Below, piece by piece: positions 24,703 through 30,821 of a DNA stretch of 42,542 bases. Each line of letters begins with the position of its first letter. Position 1 is the first letter of the stretch. Below the pieces are notes generated by a model, which worked only from the letters and a program-made list of their open reading frames with translations, was not told where the DNA came from and did not search any database. The position numbers were made by a program, and so were the translations under genes. Source of the stretch: a virus; the IMG/VR virus record IMGVR_UViG_3300008450_009256, positions 1 through 42,542 of that record; one strand, 5' to 3'.

Positions 24703-25469
24703 GCCGTGGCTTTCTTTCCTTCGAGCCGACCGATGAGCCGGTTCAGGCTGTCGCTCATCGCGTCCTGCTTGGTGACGACTTCGATCAGCCGCTCTCCGTT
24801 GGCGTCACGAATGGCCGTGTTTGCCGCGAGCGTCTCGCTGTGCAGGTGCTGCTGATGCTCGATGCGAAGCAGCACGCCGCGCATCGCATCCAGCTCCTGC
24901 TCGATCTTCTTCTTGGGGATGATCTGGCTGCGCAGCGTCTCCAGCTCGACATGGATGGGAGGCGTGCGCCCGAAGATGATGCGCACCTTCTCGATGCCCG
25001 CGAGCAGGAAGAAGATCACGGCGAGCACCTTCAGCATGTCGGTGAACCACGGGCCGAGCGTGGGCGAGCTGAGGTCGGGCAGGGAGTTCGCCAGCCGCGT
25101 AAAGGACGAAGCGTCCCACGCGGCGAGCCGCGCATTCCACGGGAGCGGGAATGCGATGAGGCCGCGCACCTGAGTGGCGGCGGTCGCGGCGTCCACCTTG
25201 CGGATGGCGGCGACGGGAGCACACGGCGGCGGCCCCATGTCCGCGACACCCATCGCGTCCACCGCCGCCGTGGCGTTCCCTGCCCCTAACAAAACGAGAA
25301 GAAGGATCGCACCGCGAAGCAGCGAAGCAGCGAAGTGGGACGCGGTGAATGGCCGGCGGGGGGAATGTGCGGTCACATCCCGATTGCCGGCACGCGCGGG
25401 GATCGCTGTGTCCGCGGCGCAACTCTTGCCTTCCTTCGCTGCTTCGCTTCTTCGCGGTGAAAAGATCAT
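24699..25469 (-). CDS. Membrane protein with two TM segments and coiled coil
   Basis: A 256-aa protein from ATG 25467-25469, overlapping the amidase stop. The first ~45 residues (MIFSPRRSEAAKEGKSCAAD onward) derive from an inverted-repeat element (25304-25467). A hydrophobic segment follows (RGAILLLVLLGAGNATA), then a periplasmic-like loop, a second TM (MLKVLAVIFFLLAGIEKV) and a C-terminal coiled coil of about 80 residues. Position next to amidase and holin-like genes suggests a lysis role such as a second holin, antiholin or spanin-like protein. No family was recognised. The true start may be later if the inserted part is not translated. Confidence 0.5.
   Translation of the reverse strand: MIFSPRRSEAAKEGKSCAADTAIPARAGNRDVTAHSPRRPFTASHFAASLLRGAILLLVLLGAGNATAAVDAMGVADMGPPPCAPVAAIRKVDAATAATQVRGLIAFPLPWNARLAAWDASSFTRLANSLPDLSSPTLGPWFTDMLKVLAVIFFLLAGIEKVRIIFGRTPPIHVELETLRSQIIPKKKIEQELDAMRGVLLRIEHQQHLHSETLAANTAIRDANGERLIEVVTKQDAMSDSLNRLIGRLEGKKATA
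25304..25467. repeat. Imperfect inverted repeat element
   Basis: A left arm (25304-25334: GATCGCACCGCGAAGCAGCG and on) and a right arm (25432-25467: CTTCGCTGCTTCGCTTCTTC and on) are inverted copies of about 30 bp with few differences, 100 bp apart. Both contain 8-bp steps CGAAGCAG. The block supplies the first codons of the 24699-25469 gene, consistent with insertion of a dispersed repeat near a start codon. Confidence 0.6.
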
Positions 25470-26131
25470 TGGCGGAACACCTCCGGGAGTCCTTTGAAGC
25501 CGCACGCCTCGCGAAGTTCGCGCATCGGAAACGCCGGGCCGGGATCGTCTTTCCGCCAGGATGCGATGCAGTCGTGGCCTGTCACGTCGTCGAGATTGTA
25601 GCGCTTCACGAGGGCGAGCGTCACGGCCGTCACAGCCTCCATTTGCGGCGCGGGGAAACATTCCCACTCCATGACTGGCCCGCCGTTGCGGTGCCTGCCC
25701 CGGAAGGACTGGAAGCCCTTCTGCTTCCTCGCCCAGGTGAGCGCTCCAAGGTCGCTGCCCGCGTTCGCGATCTCGATGCCGATGGCGCAATCGTTCCCTC
25801 CCTGTTTCGCAGCGCTGCTGTAAATCTTGCCGTCGCCGGGATCGCGCCAGCGGCTCGGGCCAGCGTGCCACGCCTTTTGATTAAAGGCCACGCACTGGAT
25901 CACCGTGCCATCGCGATCGATGACCACGTGGGCCGACAATCCGCGATCGCGCATGGCATCCACCGCGCTGTAGGCATCCTTGACGTGATCACCGTCCGTG
26001 TCGCCGTCGCCATCCGCGCCGCCGGTGAAGTGCTCCACCACATAGCGGCGGACCCGCATCGCGCCGCGCGGCGGCAGCGGCACGCGCTGCACGCCTTCCA
26101 GCCAGTGATCCTTGCCAATGCGGAAGATCAC
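25466..26131 (-). CDS. N-acetylmuramoyl-L-alanine amidase endolysin (Amidase_2-like)
   Basis: A 221-aa enzyme that would cleave the lactyl-peptide bond of peptidoglycan during lysis. GTG start (26129-26131) overlaps the upstream stop as GTGA. Amidase_2/AmpD motifs in order: VVEHFTGG (H34), SAHVVIDRDGTVIQCVAF (64-83), KAWHAGPSRW (H89), CAIGIEIANAG (E120) and VTGHDCIASWRKDDPGPAF (H186, D196). H34, H186 and D196 are in the usual zinc-ligand positions. There is no signal peptide, so export depends on a holin, consistent with the holin-like gene upstream. Length is typical for a single-domain phage amidase. Confidence 0.85.
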   Translation of the reverse strand: MIFRIGKDHWLEGVQRVPLPPRGAMRVRRYVVEHFTGGADGDGDTDGDHVKDAYSAVDAMRDRGLSAHVVIDRDGTVIQCVAFNQKAWHAGPSRWRDPGDGKIYSSAAKQGGNDCAIGIEIANAGSDLGALTWARKQKGFQSFRGRHRNGGPVMEWECFPAPQMEAVTAVTLALVKRYNLDDVTGHDCIASWRKDDPGPAFPMRELREACGFKGLPEVFRQ

Positions 26132-26580
26132 TCGGCGCTCCTCTCCGCCGTCTCGAAGCTCACGCGGGGCGCGCTCTCCGTCTGGCACAGCTTGATGAGT
26201 TTGCCCGCCTCCACCTTCGGCAGCAGGGCGCGGGCTTCGTCGCGGAAATTCGGCGCGGGCTTGTAGCTCACGCTGGGCAGGAAGAGGCGCGTGAATACCG
26301 GCCCCGCGAGCGCCTTGATCTTCTCGATGGCCTTGCCCTCGCCGTCGATCTTCCCCTTCAGCGTCTCCGCCGGGAAGCTCACGCGGGCGATTGCGCCATC
26401 CTCCGCCGTGGCCGTCCACCGCGTGCCGCCGCCGTCGCCGGGCTCGTGCTCATCGGCGCGCGCTTCGGCTTCCTCGATGAGCAGCTTCTTGATCTCCTTC
26501 TGCCGCTCGGCGAGATCGTGCAGGGCGCGATCGTTCGCGACGGCTTCGGCGATGAGGGCTTGGAGCTTGGGTGTAGTCAT
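26128..26580 (-). CDS. Hypothetical protein in lysis cassette
   Basis: A 150-aa protein. The first 40 residues form a charged helix (DLAERQKEIKKLLIEEAEAR), followed by a strand-rich core (TRWTATAEDGAIARVSFPAE) and a C-terminal half ending SAPRVSFETAERSAE. No named family was recognised. It overlaps the amidase start by 4 bases and follows the holin-like gene by 16 bases, so it is probably cotranscribed with lysis genes, but its sequence does not suggest a membrane or cell-wall role. A DNA- or nuclease-related early function placed here is an alternative. Confidence 0.5.
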   Translation of the reverse strand: MTTPKLQALIAEAVANDRALHDLAERQKEIKKLLIEEAEARADEHEPGDGGGTRWTATAEDGAIARVSFPAETLKGKIDGEGKAIEKIKALAGPVFTRLFLPSVSYKPAPNFRDEARALLPKVEAGKLIKLCQTESAPRVSFETAERSAE

Positions 26581-26596
26581 GTGCGGAAGGCGTGGA

Positions 26597-27205
26597 CTAC
26601 TTCGCGAAACCCTTGTTGCGGCGGGGCAGCGGGAGATCCACTTGCCCGCCGACGTTGCTGCCGTTGAAATTCAAACCACCCGCGACGCGGACGCTCTTGC
26701 CGTCCGTCGTCACGTCGAGGCTCTTCTCGCCGTCCGCGTAGTTGAAGCCCGCGCGGATTCCGTTCTGCGCGCAGCCGGAGAGCGAGAGGAGCGCGAAGAG
26801 CGCGAGCGCGGTGGCGGCTGCCGGTGCGGGCGAAGTCGGCGCGGGCGTGGGCACCACGACCGCGGGCTCAGTGCCGCCGCCGAGGACTTTCTCCTGCGGA
26901 GTCTCGATGATGTGATCGGCAATCGTGCGCAGGCCGTTCAGCAGCGCGTCGGCCTGCGAAGATTTCTGCGTGCCGCGCAGGACGTGGTAGCCGAGCGCGC
27001 AAAGGCCGGTGATGATGCCGGCGGTGCTTGCTGGCAGCTTGTCGAGCAGCGCGAGGAGCTGCGGCATGATTACCGCAATGAGCGCGACCCAGAATTCCGT
27101 CGTGCGGATTCCAGTGCGGAAGCTCGCGAGCAGGGTGACGAGGGCGGTGAACGATGACTGCGCGGGGTGTGCCGCATTGACAACGGGCTTGGGATTTGGT
27201 GTCAT
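26597..27205 (-). CDS. Holin-like protein fused to a lipoprotein-type C-terminal module
   Basis: A 202-aa protein, first gene of the late operon. N-terminal half: TEFWVALIAVIMPQLLALL and ASTAGIITGLCALGYHVLRG, two hydrophobic segments with the arrangement of small phage holins. A Pro/Ala/Thr linker (PTPAPTSPAPAAA) leads to ALALFALLSLSGCAQNG, a near-perfect lipoprotein signal with lipobox L-S-G-C, and then a beta-type tail (FNYADGEKSLDV, GGLNFNGSN). Holins and o-spanin lipoproteins are normally separate. Either this is a real fusion or an internal start yields a separate lipoprotein; I see no obvious internal ATG before the lipobox. The ATG lies in a 20-bp dyad (27203-27222). Confidence 0.6.
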   Translation of the reverse strand: MTPNPKPVVNAAHPAQSSFTALVTLLASFRTGIRTTEFWVALIAVIMPQLLALLDKLPASTAGIITGLCALGYHVLRGTQKSSQADALLNGLRTIADHIIETPQEKVLGGGTEPAVVVPTPAPTSPAPAAATALALFALLSLSGCAQNGIRAGFNYADGEKSLDVTTDGKSVRVAGGLNFNGSNVGGQVDLPLPRRNKGFAK

Positions 27206-27222
27206 GCGAGAGGTATCGCATG
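27203..27222. promoter_or_regulatory. Dyad over the first late-gene start codon
   Basis: CATGCGA (27203-27209) and TCGCATG (27216-27222) form a perfect inverted repeat with a 6-bp spacer. It covers the ATG of the first late gene, so it could be an operator or a translational hairpin. Confidence 0.4.
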
Positions 27223-27296
27223 GCTCCCGATGGCCCGCAGAATTGCAGCGCGGTGAGGGGACTTAGAGGGCGGAAATGAGCGGGGATTGCTGCCAG
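27206..27296 (-). promoter_or_regulatory. Presumed late-operon promoter region
   Basis: This 91-bp spacer lies between the end of the repressor operon and the first gene of the 27-kb late operon, so a late promoter is expected here. I see no convincing -35/-10 pair, which would fit a promoter that needs an activator. Inference from position only. Confidence 0.3.
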
Positions 27297-27851
27297 TCAC
27301 TTCTCACCAGTCACCGCGGGGGAATGTGACTGGTGACTGGTGAAAGGTGACTGGTGTTCAGCGCCGCTTCGCCTCGCGTTTGCGCGCCTCGTCGCCGCTT
27401 TGATCGCGGCACGTCCCGCATGAGCCCTTGCCCGTCTTCGGGTGGCAATACTTGCACGCGCTGCAATCCCGGCACACCGGGCACGGATCCTTGCCCGTGC
27501 AGCGCCGCCCGCTCCCCGGCCCGCCCGCGCTGCATAGCGCGTGCAGTGCGAGGGAAACGAGGATGCAGAGGGTGCGGTGCATTCCTGGGATGCCGGAGGA
27601 AGCCCGCGCAACTTGCGCTGCGCCTCATCGCGGAGCTTGATCAGGTCCATTTCCCGCAGGTGATTGTCGTAATTGTAAACGCCGAGCATTCCTCCCCAGA
27701 GGATGACCCACACGATGATGAATGGCCTCTTGCTCCGGCAAAAGAACCAGGCAATCAATCCAGCGATGATTCCCGTGACGACGGCAGCGCCTGCAAGATC
27801 GGCTTCGCCATCGTGGATGACGGTTACGGCTGCTAGTGCTATTGCGATCAT
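27297..27851 (-). CDS. Membrane protein; C-terminal half doubtful
   Basis: A 184-codon frame whose ATG overlaps the stop of the RHH gene (27848-27851). Residues 1-65 look real: AGAAVVTGIIAGLIAWFF and RPFIIVWVILWGGMLGVYN are two membrane segments, followed by a charged helix (REMDLIKLRDEAQRKLRG). Beyond residue ~90 the sequence is Arg/Ala-rich low complexity, lies antiphase to the Cys-rich ORF at 27358-27582, and ends in heptamer-encoded HQSPFTSHQSHSP. Either two genes overlap, or the membrane protein once stopped earlier. The membrane part may act in superinfection exclusion or lysis control; this is a guess from its place in the repressor operon. Confidence 0.5.
   Translation of the reverse strand: MIAIALAAVTVIHDGEADLAGAAVVTGIIAGLIAWFFCRSKRPFIIVWVILWGGMLGVYNYDNHLREMDLIKLRDEAQRKLRGLPPASQECTAPSASSFPSHCTRYAARAGRGAGGAARARIRARCAGIAARASIATRRRARAHAGRAAIKAATRRANARRSGAEHQSPFTSHQSHSPAVTGEK
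27304..27336. terminator. Hairpin built from opposed A-type heptamers
   Basis: TCACCAGTCAC (27304-27314) and GTGACTGGTGA (27326-27336) pair over 11 bp with an 11-base loop. Further heptamer units flank both arms (27293-27357). It lies just downstream of the Cys-rich ORF and may end the repressor operon before the late operon. Confidence 0.5.
27358..27582 (-). CDS. Small Cys-rich protein with signal peptide, nested ORF
   Basis: A 74-aa ORF in a different frame inside the distal half of the 27297-27851 frame. MHRTLCILVSLALHALCSAG is signal-like. Eight cysteines follow, in DPCPVCRDCSACKYCHPKTG and KGSCGTCRDQ, a CxxCxxCxxC-type array suggesting disulfides or metal binding. It ends REAKRR. The Cys spacing looks selected, whereas the overlapping frame is low complexity, so this is more likely the real product of this stretch. 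Nested signal-bearing ORFs recall spanin pairs, but the lipobox is poor. Confidence 0.5.
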   Translation of the reverse strand: MHRTLCILVSLALHALCSAGGPGSGRRCTGKDPCPVCRDCSACKYCHPKTGKGSCGTCRDQSGDEARKREAKRR

Positions 27852-28180
27852 GGGCGTGGTTTCTTGCGTGGTTTTTTTGCGGCGGAGTAAGTGACGGGTT
27901 TGTGCGGGAGTTTGCCGGTCGCAGATTTGCCGGGCGTCTCCGCTGCGCGCAGCGCCTGAATCTGCTGCTGCGCGTAGGTGCGGCCGTCGAGGCCGTGCAT
28001 GATTGATTCCCAGTCGTGCGGCAGCGCGGAAAACCCGCCTTGCTCGAACTTGTCGAGGAAGGTGCGCAGCAGAAATTTCGCGAGCGCCGAGCGGTTTGTG
28101 CCCATGCGTTTCGCTGCGTGGTCGAGGCGCGGCAACTCGCTTTTTGCGAGGCGTAGCATGACGGGCGTGGAATCGGACAT
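27848..28180 (-). CDS. RHH-type repressor candidate (leftward)
   Basis: A 110-aa protein starting at ATG 28178-28180. Residues 1-45 fit a ribbon-helix-helix domain: strand TPVMLRLAKSEL, helix PRLDHAAKRMG, turn, helix NRSALAKFLLRTFLDKF. A C-terminal tail of about 60 residues is basic (AAKKPRKKPRP). It faces a second RHH gene across a 71-bp region with a 19-bp palindrome. The place between late and early operons corresponds to the Mu c/ner switch, so this is the best candidate for the prophage repressor. Its putative -10 (TACAAT in sense, 28186-28191) lies only 5 bases before the ATG, predicting an almost leaderless mRNA. Confidence 0.65.
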   Translation of the reverse strand: MSDSTPVMLRLAKSELPRLDHAAKRMGTNRSALAKFLLRTFLDKFEQGGFSALPHDWESIMHGLDGRTYAQQQIQALRAAETPGKSATGKLPHKPVTYSAAKKPRKKPRP

Positions 28181-28251
28181 GAGCGATTGTAATGCACTCA
28201 GAAAAAAACTTCTACTTTTTCTTTGACAGCTTTTGTAATGCAGTGCATTAC
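28181..28251. promoter_or_regulatory. Divergent switch region with 19-bp palindromic operator
   Basis: TGTAATGCAGTGCATTACA (28234-28252) is a perfect 9+1+9 palindrome that reaches into the ATG of the rightward RHH gene. The half site TGTAATGCA recurs at 28188-28196, 46 bp away, over the leftward -10. Rightward promoter: TTGACA (28223-28228), 17 bp, CATTAC (28246-28251). Leftward: TACAAT (antisense of 28186-28191), no clear -35. Binding at these sites would block both promoters. Confidence 0.65.
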
Positions 28252-28440
28252 ATGAGCACGATGAAACTGAAACGACCAAAGACCACGCCGATGATGGTGC
28301 GGCTGGAAGACGAACTGGAGGCGCGTCTTCGCCGAGCGGCGAAGACGATGGGCTCGAACAAATCTGCGGTGTTCCGCTTCGCGCTGCTCAATGAGCTTCC
28401 GCGGATCGAGCGCGGCCAAATCAACATCCCCGCACTATGA
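28252..28440 (+). CDS. RHH-type early regulator (rightward)
   Basis: A 62-aa protein, first gene of the early operon. Strand KTTPMMVRLEDELEARL, helix RRAAKTMGS, helix NKSAVFRFALLNEL form a ribbon-helix-helix domain similar in order to the divergent gene product, suggesting an ancient duplication. By position it equals Mu Ner/lambda Cro. Start choice: ATG at 28252 lies inside the operator; a second ATG at 28261 would be closer to the expected transcription start (~28258), so the mRNA could be nearly leaderless. The stop overlaps the next ATG. Confidence 0.65.
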   Translation: MSTMKLKRPKTTPMMVRLEDELEARLRRAAKTMGSNKSAVFRFALLNELPRIERGQINIPAL

Positions 28441-28688
28441 CGCTCGAAGAAATCGAATGCTCGGATGCGCGGTGCAACGCGGCGGCGGGCCAAATGCGTT
28501 CTCTTTGCCTCGACTCCGAACTTCCGGGAACGGTGCTCCACCGAGTCACCGCGATCATGCGGGAGCTTGCAGAGCTGCGTGGCTACTTCGCGGCACTGGC
28601 GGATGTCGCCCGCGCTGATGATCTGAAGGTGAAGCCGCGCCGCGATTATCGGCGCGACGCAAAAGCAAAGCTGGAGGCCGCACGATGA
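28437..28688 (+). CDS. Hypothetical early protein
   Basis: An 83-aa helical protein starting with an ATGA overlap with the RHH gene. Helix VLHRVTAIMRELAELRGYFA and an Arg/Lys-rich C-terminus (KVKPRRDYRRDAKAKLEAAR) are the visible features; the basic tail could bind nucleic acid. The N-terminus has three Cys residues (CSDARC...CLDS) without a recognisable metal site. No family was recognised. It overlaps the next gene by 4 bases. Confidence 0.55.
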   Translation: MTLEEIECSDARCNAAAGQMRSLCLDSELPGTVLHRVTAIMRELAELRGYFAALADVARADDLKVKPRRDYRRDAKAKLEAAR

Positions 28689-28891
28689 TCCGGCGCACTG
28701 CATCCTTTTTCCGTGCGCTGATGGCGCAGGCGCCCGCGCTGGTGATTCCCTTCGGCGATGGCGAGCCGCGGCTCGTGCCGGCAGATCGCGTGGCCGCGGT
28801 GACGAGCGGCATCATCACGCTGTCCCCCTTCGCGATCTTCCTCCTCGAAGTGCGCTTCATCTGGGAACGTCTGAACGGAGGCGCACGATGA
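28685..28891 (+). CDS. Hypothetical small early protein
   Basis: A 68-aa protein overlapping both neighbours by 4 bases. N-terminus MIRRTASFFRALMAQAPAL, a central VTSGIITLSPFAIFLLEVRF that could be a short membrane or buried segment, and a C-terminus WERLNGGAR. No family was recognised. Existence is supported mainly by the exact stop/start overlaps. Confidence 0.5.
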   Translation: MIRRTASFFRALMAQAPALVIPFGDGEPRLVPADRVAAVTSGIITLSPFAIFLLEVRFIWERLNGGAR

Positions 28892-29439
28892 GCGCGACGC
28901 AACTGCCGGATCTTCGGGAGCTGATGGAAGACGTGCGCATTCACACTGTCTCGCTGCGTGCGAAGTGCCAAGAGCTGGAGGCCGCGCTGCTGGCGGACCT
29001 CGCGGCTGGCGAGGCGGCGTGGGCCGAGTTGGAGAATGAGCGGGATGCGGCCTTGGCGCGGATCGCAGAGCTGGAAGCCAGTCACCAGTCACCAGTCACC
29101 AATCACATCGGCGACGCCGGCGTGAACACGCAGAGCGCGGAGGATCGCGAATACAATTCCTACCTCGATTGGACGTGCGAGCACGGGCTGCCGGCGCTGA
29201 GCATCGAGCAGTGGCGCGAGGTGGAGACGAGCGTGGCGTCGCAGGATGCGGCGCGCGGGCTGCACGCGGACTTCGACCTGTATCGCGAGGGGAATGGCGA
29301 GCAGGGATTTCCCGCGGTGCCGCTGGAGAAATTCACGGCGGGCTGGCTGCGCATCAAGCACGGCGGGCTGTCGCCTGCGCAGGCGCGCGAGCTGATGGCC
29401 GAGATCGAGAGCGAGCACTTTTGCCGCACGGCACTTTGA
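28888..29439 (+). CDS. Hypothetical early protein with heptamer-encoded insert
   Basis: A 183-aa protein. Residues 1-63 form a charged helix or coiled coil (ELMEDVRIHTVSLRAKCQEL to ARIAELEA). Residues about 64-71 (SHQSPVTNH) are encoded by an A-type heptamer array, read through in frame. The C-terminal 110 residues form a separate acidic domain (EYNSYLDWTCEHGLPALS, AGWLRIKHGGLSPAQARELM). No family was recognised. The heptamer insertion looks like a linker gained between two existing parts. Confidence 0.5.
   Translation: MSATQLPDLRELMEDVRIHTVSLRAKCQELEAALLADLAAGEAAWAELENERDAALARIAELEASHQSPVTNHIGDAGVNTQSAEDREYNSYLDWTCEHGLPALSIEQWREVETSVASQDAARGLHADFDLYREGNGEQGFPAVPLEKFTAGWLRIKHGGLSPAQARELMAEIESEHFCRTAL
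29077..29106 (+). repeat. A-type heptamer tandem repeat within a coding region
   Basis: Four units of CCAGTCA/CCAATCA with period 7 are read in frame as SHQSPVTNH. The sense strand is the CA-rich one, the same orientation bias as in the leader copies. Confidence 0.85.
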
Positions 29440-29464
29440 GACTTTCACCCAAACCCACACACCC

Positions 29465-29908
29465 ATGATCACAGACACCACAAAGCTATTCCCGCCATCG
29501 AAGCCTCGCGCGGGCCTGAACTGGGCCGAGCTGCAACGGCTCTCCGACCTCCAGCGCGCAAGCGCGAAGCTGCGCGCAACCGTGGAGGCCGGCACGGCAG
29601 AGCTGGAGCGTGCGCGGGCCGCGGGGCCCTACACGGCGGATGATGTCGCCGCCTTGCGGCCCGCGCCGAAATTCCGCCATGCCGAGCGGCTGCTGGCGCT
29701 GTTCGGCGGCATCGCGATTGCGCTGCTCGTCGTCGTCGCGAGCTTCGGCGATTCGCTGACGTTCGACACAGCCTGCGACCTCTGCGTGGTCATGGTCGCG
29801 GCGGCGTTCACCGCGCTCGTGATGCTCGCGCTCATCGTCGTGGACGATTGCCGCGCCCGCCGCGCCCGCCGCGATCTCCGCGGTAACAAGGAAGGCGGTG
29901 CGCTGTGA
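29465..29908 (+). CDS. Hypothetical membrane protein
   Basis: A 147-aa protein. An N-terminal coiled-coil part (LQRLSDLQRASAKLRATVEA) precedes two hydrophobic segments (LLALFGGIAIALLVVVASF and VVMVAAAFTALVMLALIVV) and a basic C-terminus (CRARRARRDLRGNKEGG). It should sit in the inner membrane with both ends in the cytoplasm. Leader CCCAAACCCACACACCC is CA-rich with no Shine-Dalgarno. Role unknown; exclusion or host-takeover functions are typical of such early membrane proteins but not shown here. Confidence 0.55.
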   Translation: MITDTTKLFPPSKPRAGLNWAELQRLSDLQRASAKLRATVEAGTAELERARAAGPYTADDVAALRPAPKFRHAERLLALFGGIAIALLVVVASFGDSLTFDTACDLCVVMVAAAFTALVMLALIVVDDCRARRARRDLRGNKEGGAL

Positions 29909-30117
29909 AGTGCGGGGCGGACATTGACAAGCGGCGCAATCATTTCTCCGTGGATGTCGGCACGGGCGGGCACGGCGCGGCGGGACGTTTGAACATCCAT
30001 GAGATCGATCTCGCGTGCCGCGCTTTCCTGGAGAAGCGCGGCCTGCGAACCGCGCAGGAGATGGCGTCGCAAGAGCGGATGACGCGGATCAACCAAGAGC
30101 GCCGTGCGCGCCGCTAA
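29905..30117 (+). CDS. Hypothetical small early protein
   Basis: A 70-aa protein from a GTG start that overlaps the preceding stop as GTGA. It reads MKCGADIDKRRNHFSVDVGT and ends with a basic helix (RMTRINQERRARR). It has no recognisable family; the basic C-terminus would fit nucleic-acid contact. Support is the overlap and the absence of an alternative frame. Confidence 0.45.
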   Translation: MKCGADIDKRRNHFSVDVGTGGHGAAGRLNIHEIDLACRAFLEKRGLRTAQEMASQERMTRINQERRARR

Positions 30118-30136
30118 ACCCCACACAGGACATTCC

Positions 30137-30298
30137 ATGAAACGTGATTTCTCCAATGTTCCGACGACGCGGCAGCGCGTGAAGCTCGTGCTCGCGGAGC
30201 TGTTTTTCCAAGTGCTCGGCTTTGTGATTTTTGCCGTGGCGATGCTGCTGACGGCAATCGCCGTGGGCGGGTTTCTCTCACTTCTTTTTTTCCGCTGA
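30137..30298 (+). CDS. Single-pass small membrane protein
   Basis: A 53-aa protein starting at ATG 30137 after a CA-rich leader (ACCCCACACAGGACATTCC). A basic N-terminus (MKRDFSNVPTTRQRVKLVL) is followed by about 30 hydrophobic residues (FQVLGFVIFAVAMLLTAIAV), enough for one or two membrane passes. Function unknown. It is 2 bases before the next gene. Confidence 0.5.
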   Translation: MKRDFSNVPTTRQRVKLVLAELFFQVLGFVIFAVAMLLTAIAVGGFLSLLFFR

Positions 30299-30300
30299 AC

Positions 30301-30816
30301 ATGATCACCGCCGCACCCACATCCCAGGCGCAGGGCGCGCAGCTCGATTTCCTCTCGGCGCTGTTTCAGCCGATGGTGAACGTCCAGGCTGCGGCTTCGA
30401 TGCTCGGATGCAGCGTGCAGCATGTCGTGCGCATGGCGGAGGCTGGCGAGCTGGTGGCGTTTAATGTCGCGGTGGAAGTGGAGCGCGGCGACGAGGCGGT
30501 GGATGAGCGCGCGAAGGAGCGGATGCTGCGCATCCTACTGCAGAGCGTGCTTCGCCTCGCGCTGCCTGCGGCGCGCGGCAAGTGCGCGGTGCCCACAGTC
30601 GCGCAGGCGATGGACAGCGCGAGGATGCGCGACCCGTGGACGCGCCGCGAGATCGCACACTTTCTCGACTGCTCGGATGACCATGTGCGCCGCCTCACGG
30701 AGGCGAGGCTGCTCACCGGCCCGCTCCTCACGCAGACCGGCAGCGGCCGGCTGCAACACATTTCCCGCGCGTCGCTCGGCGCGTTCCTCACCGCCCGCGA
30801 CCTCTCGAACCTCTGA
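30301..30816 (+). CDS. Protein with two excisionase/MerR-like helix-turn-helix domains
   Basis: A 171-aa protein. Two winged-helix-like segments: residues about 27-58 (VQAAASMLGCSVQHVVRMAE AGEL in two parts) and about 118-150 (TRREIAHFLDCSDDHVRRLT). Each has the A-A-x-x-L-x-C-S/D-x-x-x-V-x-R pattern of excisionase/MerR-type DNA-binding motifs. It probably binds DNA as a bidentate regulator or transposition accessory factor. It is one of three consecutive helix-turn-helix proteins upstream of the transposase; targets are unknown. Confidence 0.6.
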   Translation: MITAAPTSQAQGAQLDFLSALFQPMVNVQAAASMLGCSVQHVVRMAEAGELVAFNVAVEVERGDEAVDERAKERMLRILLQSVLRLALPAARGKCAVPTVAQAMDSARMRDPWTRREIAHFLDCSDDHVRRLTEARLLTGPLLTQTGSGRLQHISRASLGAFLTARDLSNL

Positions 30817-30821
30817 ACCCC

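Noticed and set aside
28437-30298. Toxin-antitoxin pair among the small early genes
   Set aside because: No toxin fold or classical antitoxin pairing could be recognised; the RHH gene is better explained as the phage switch.
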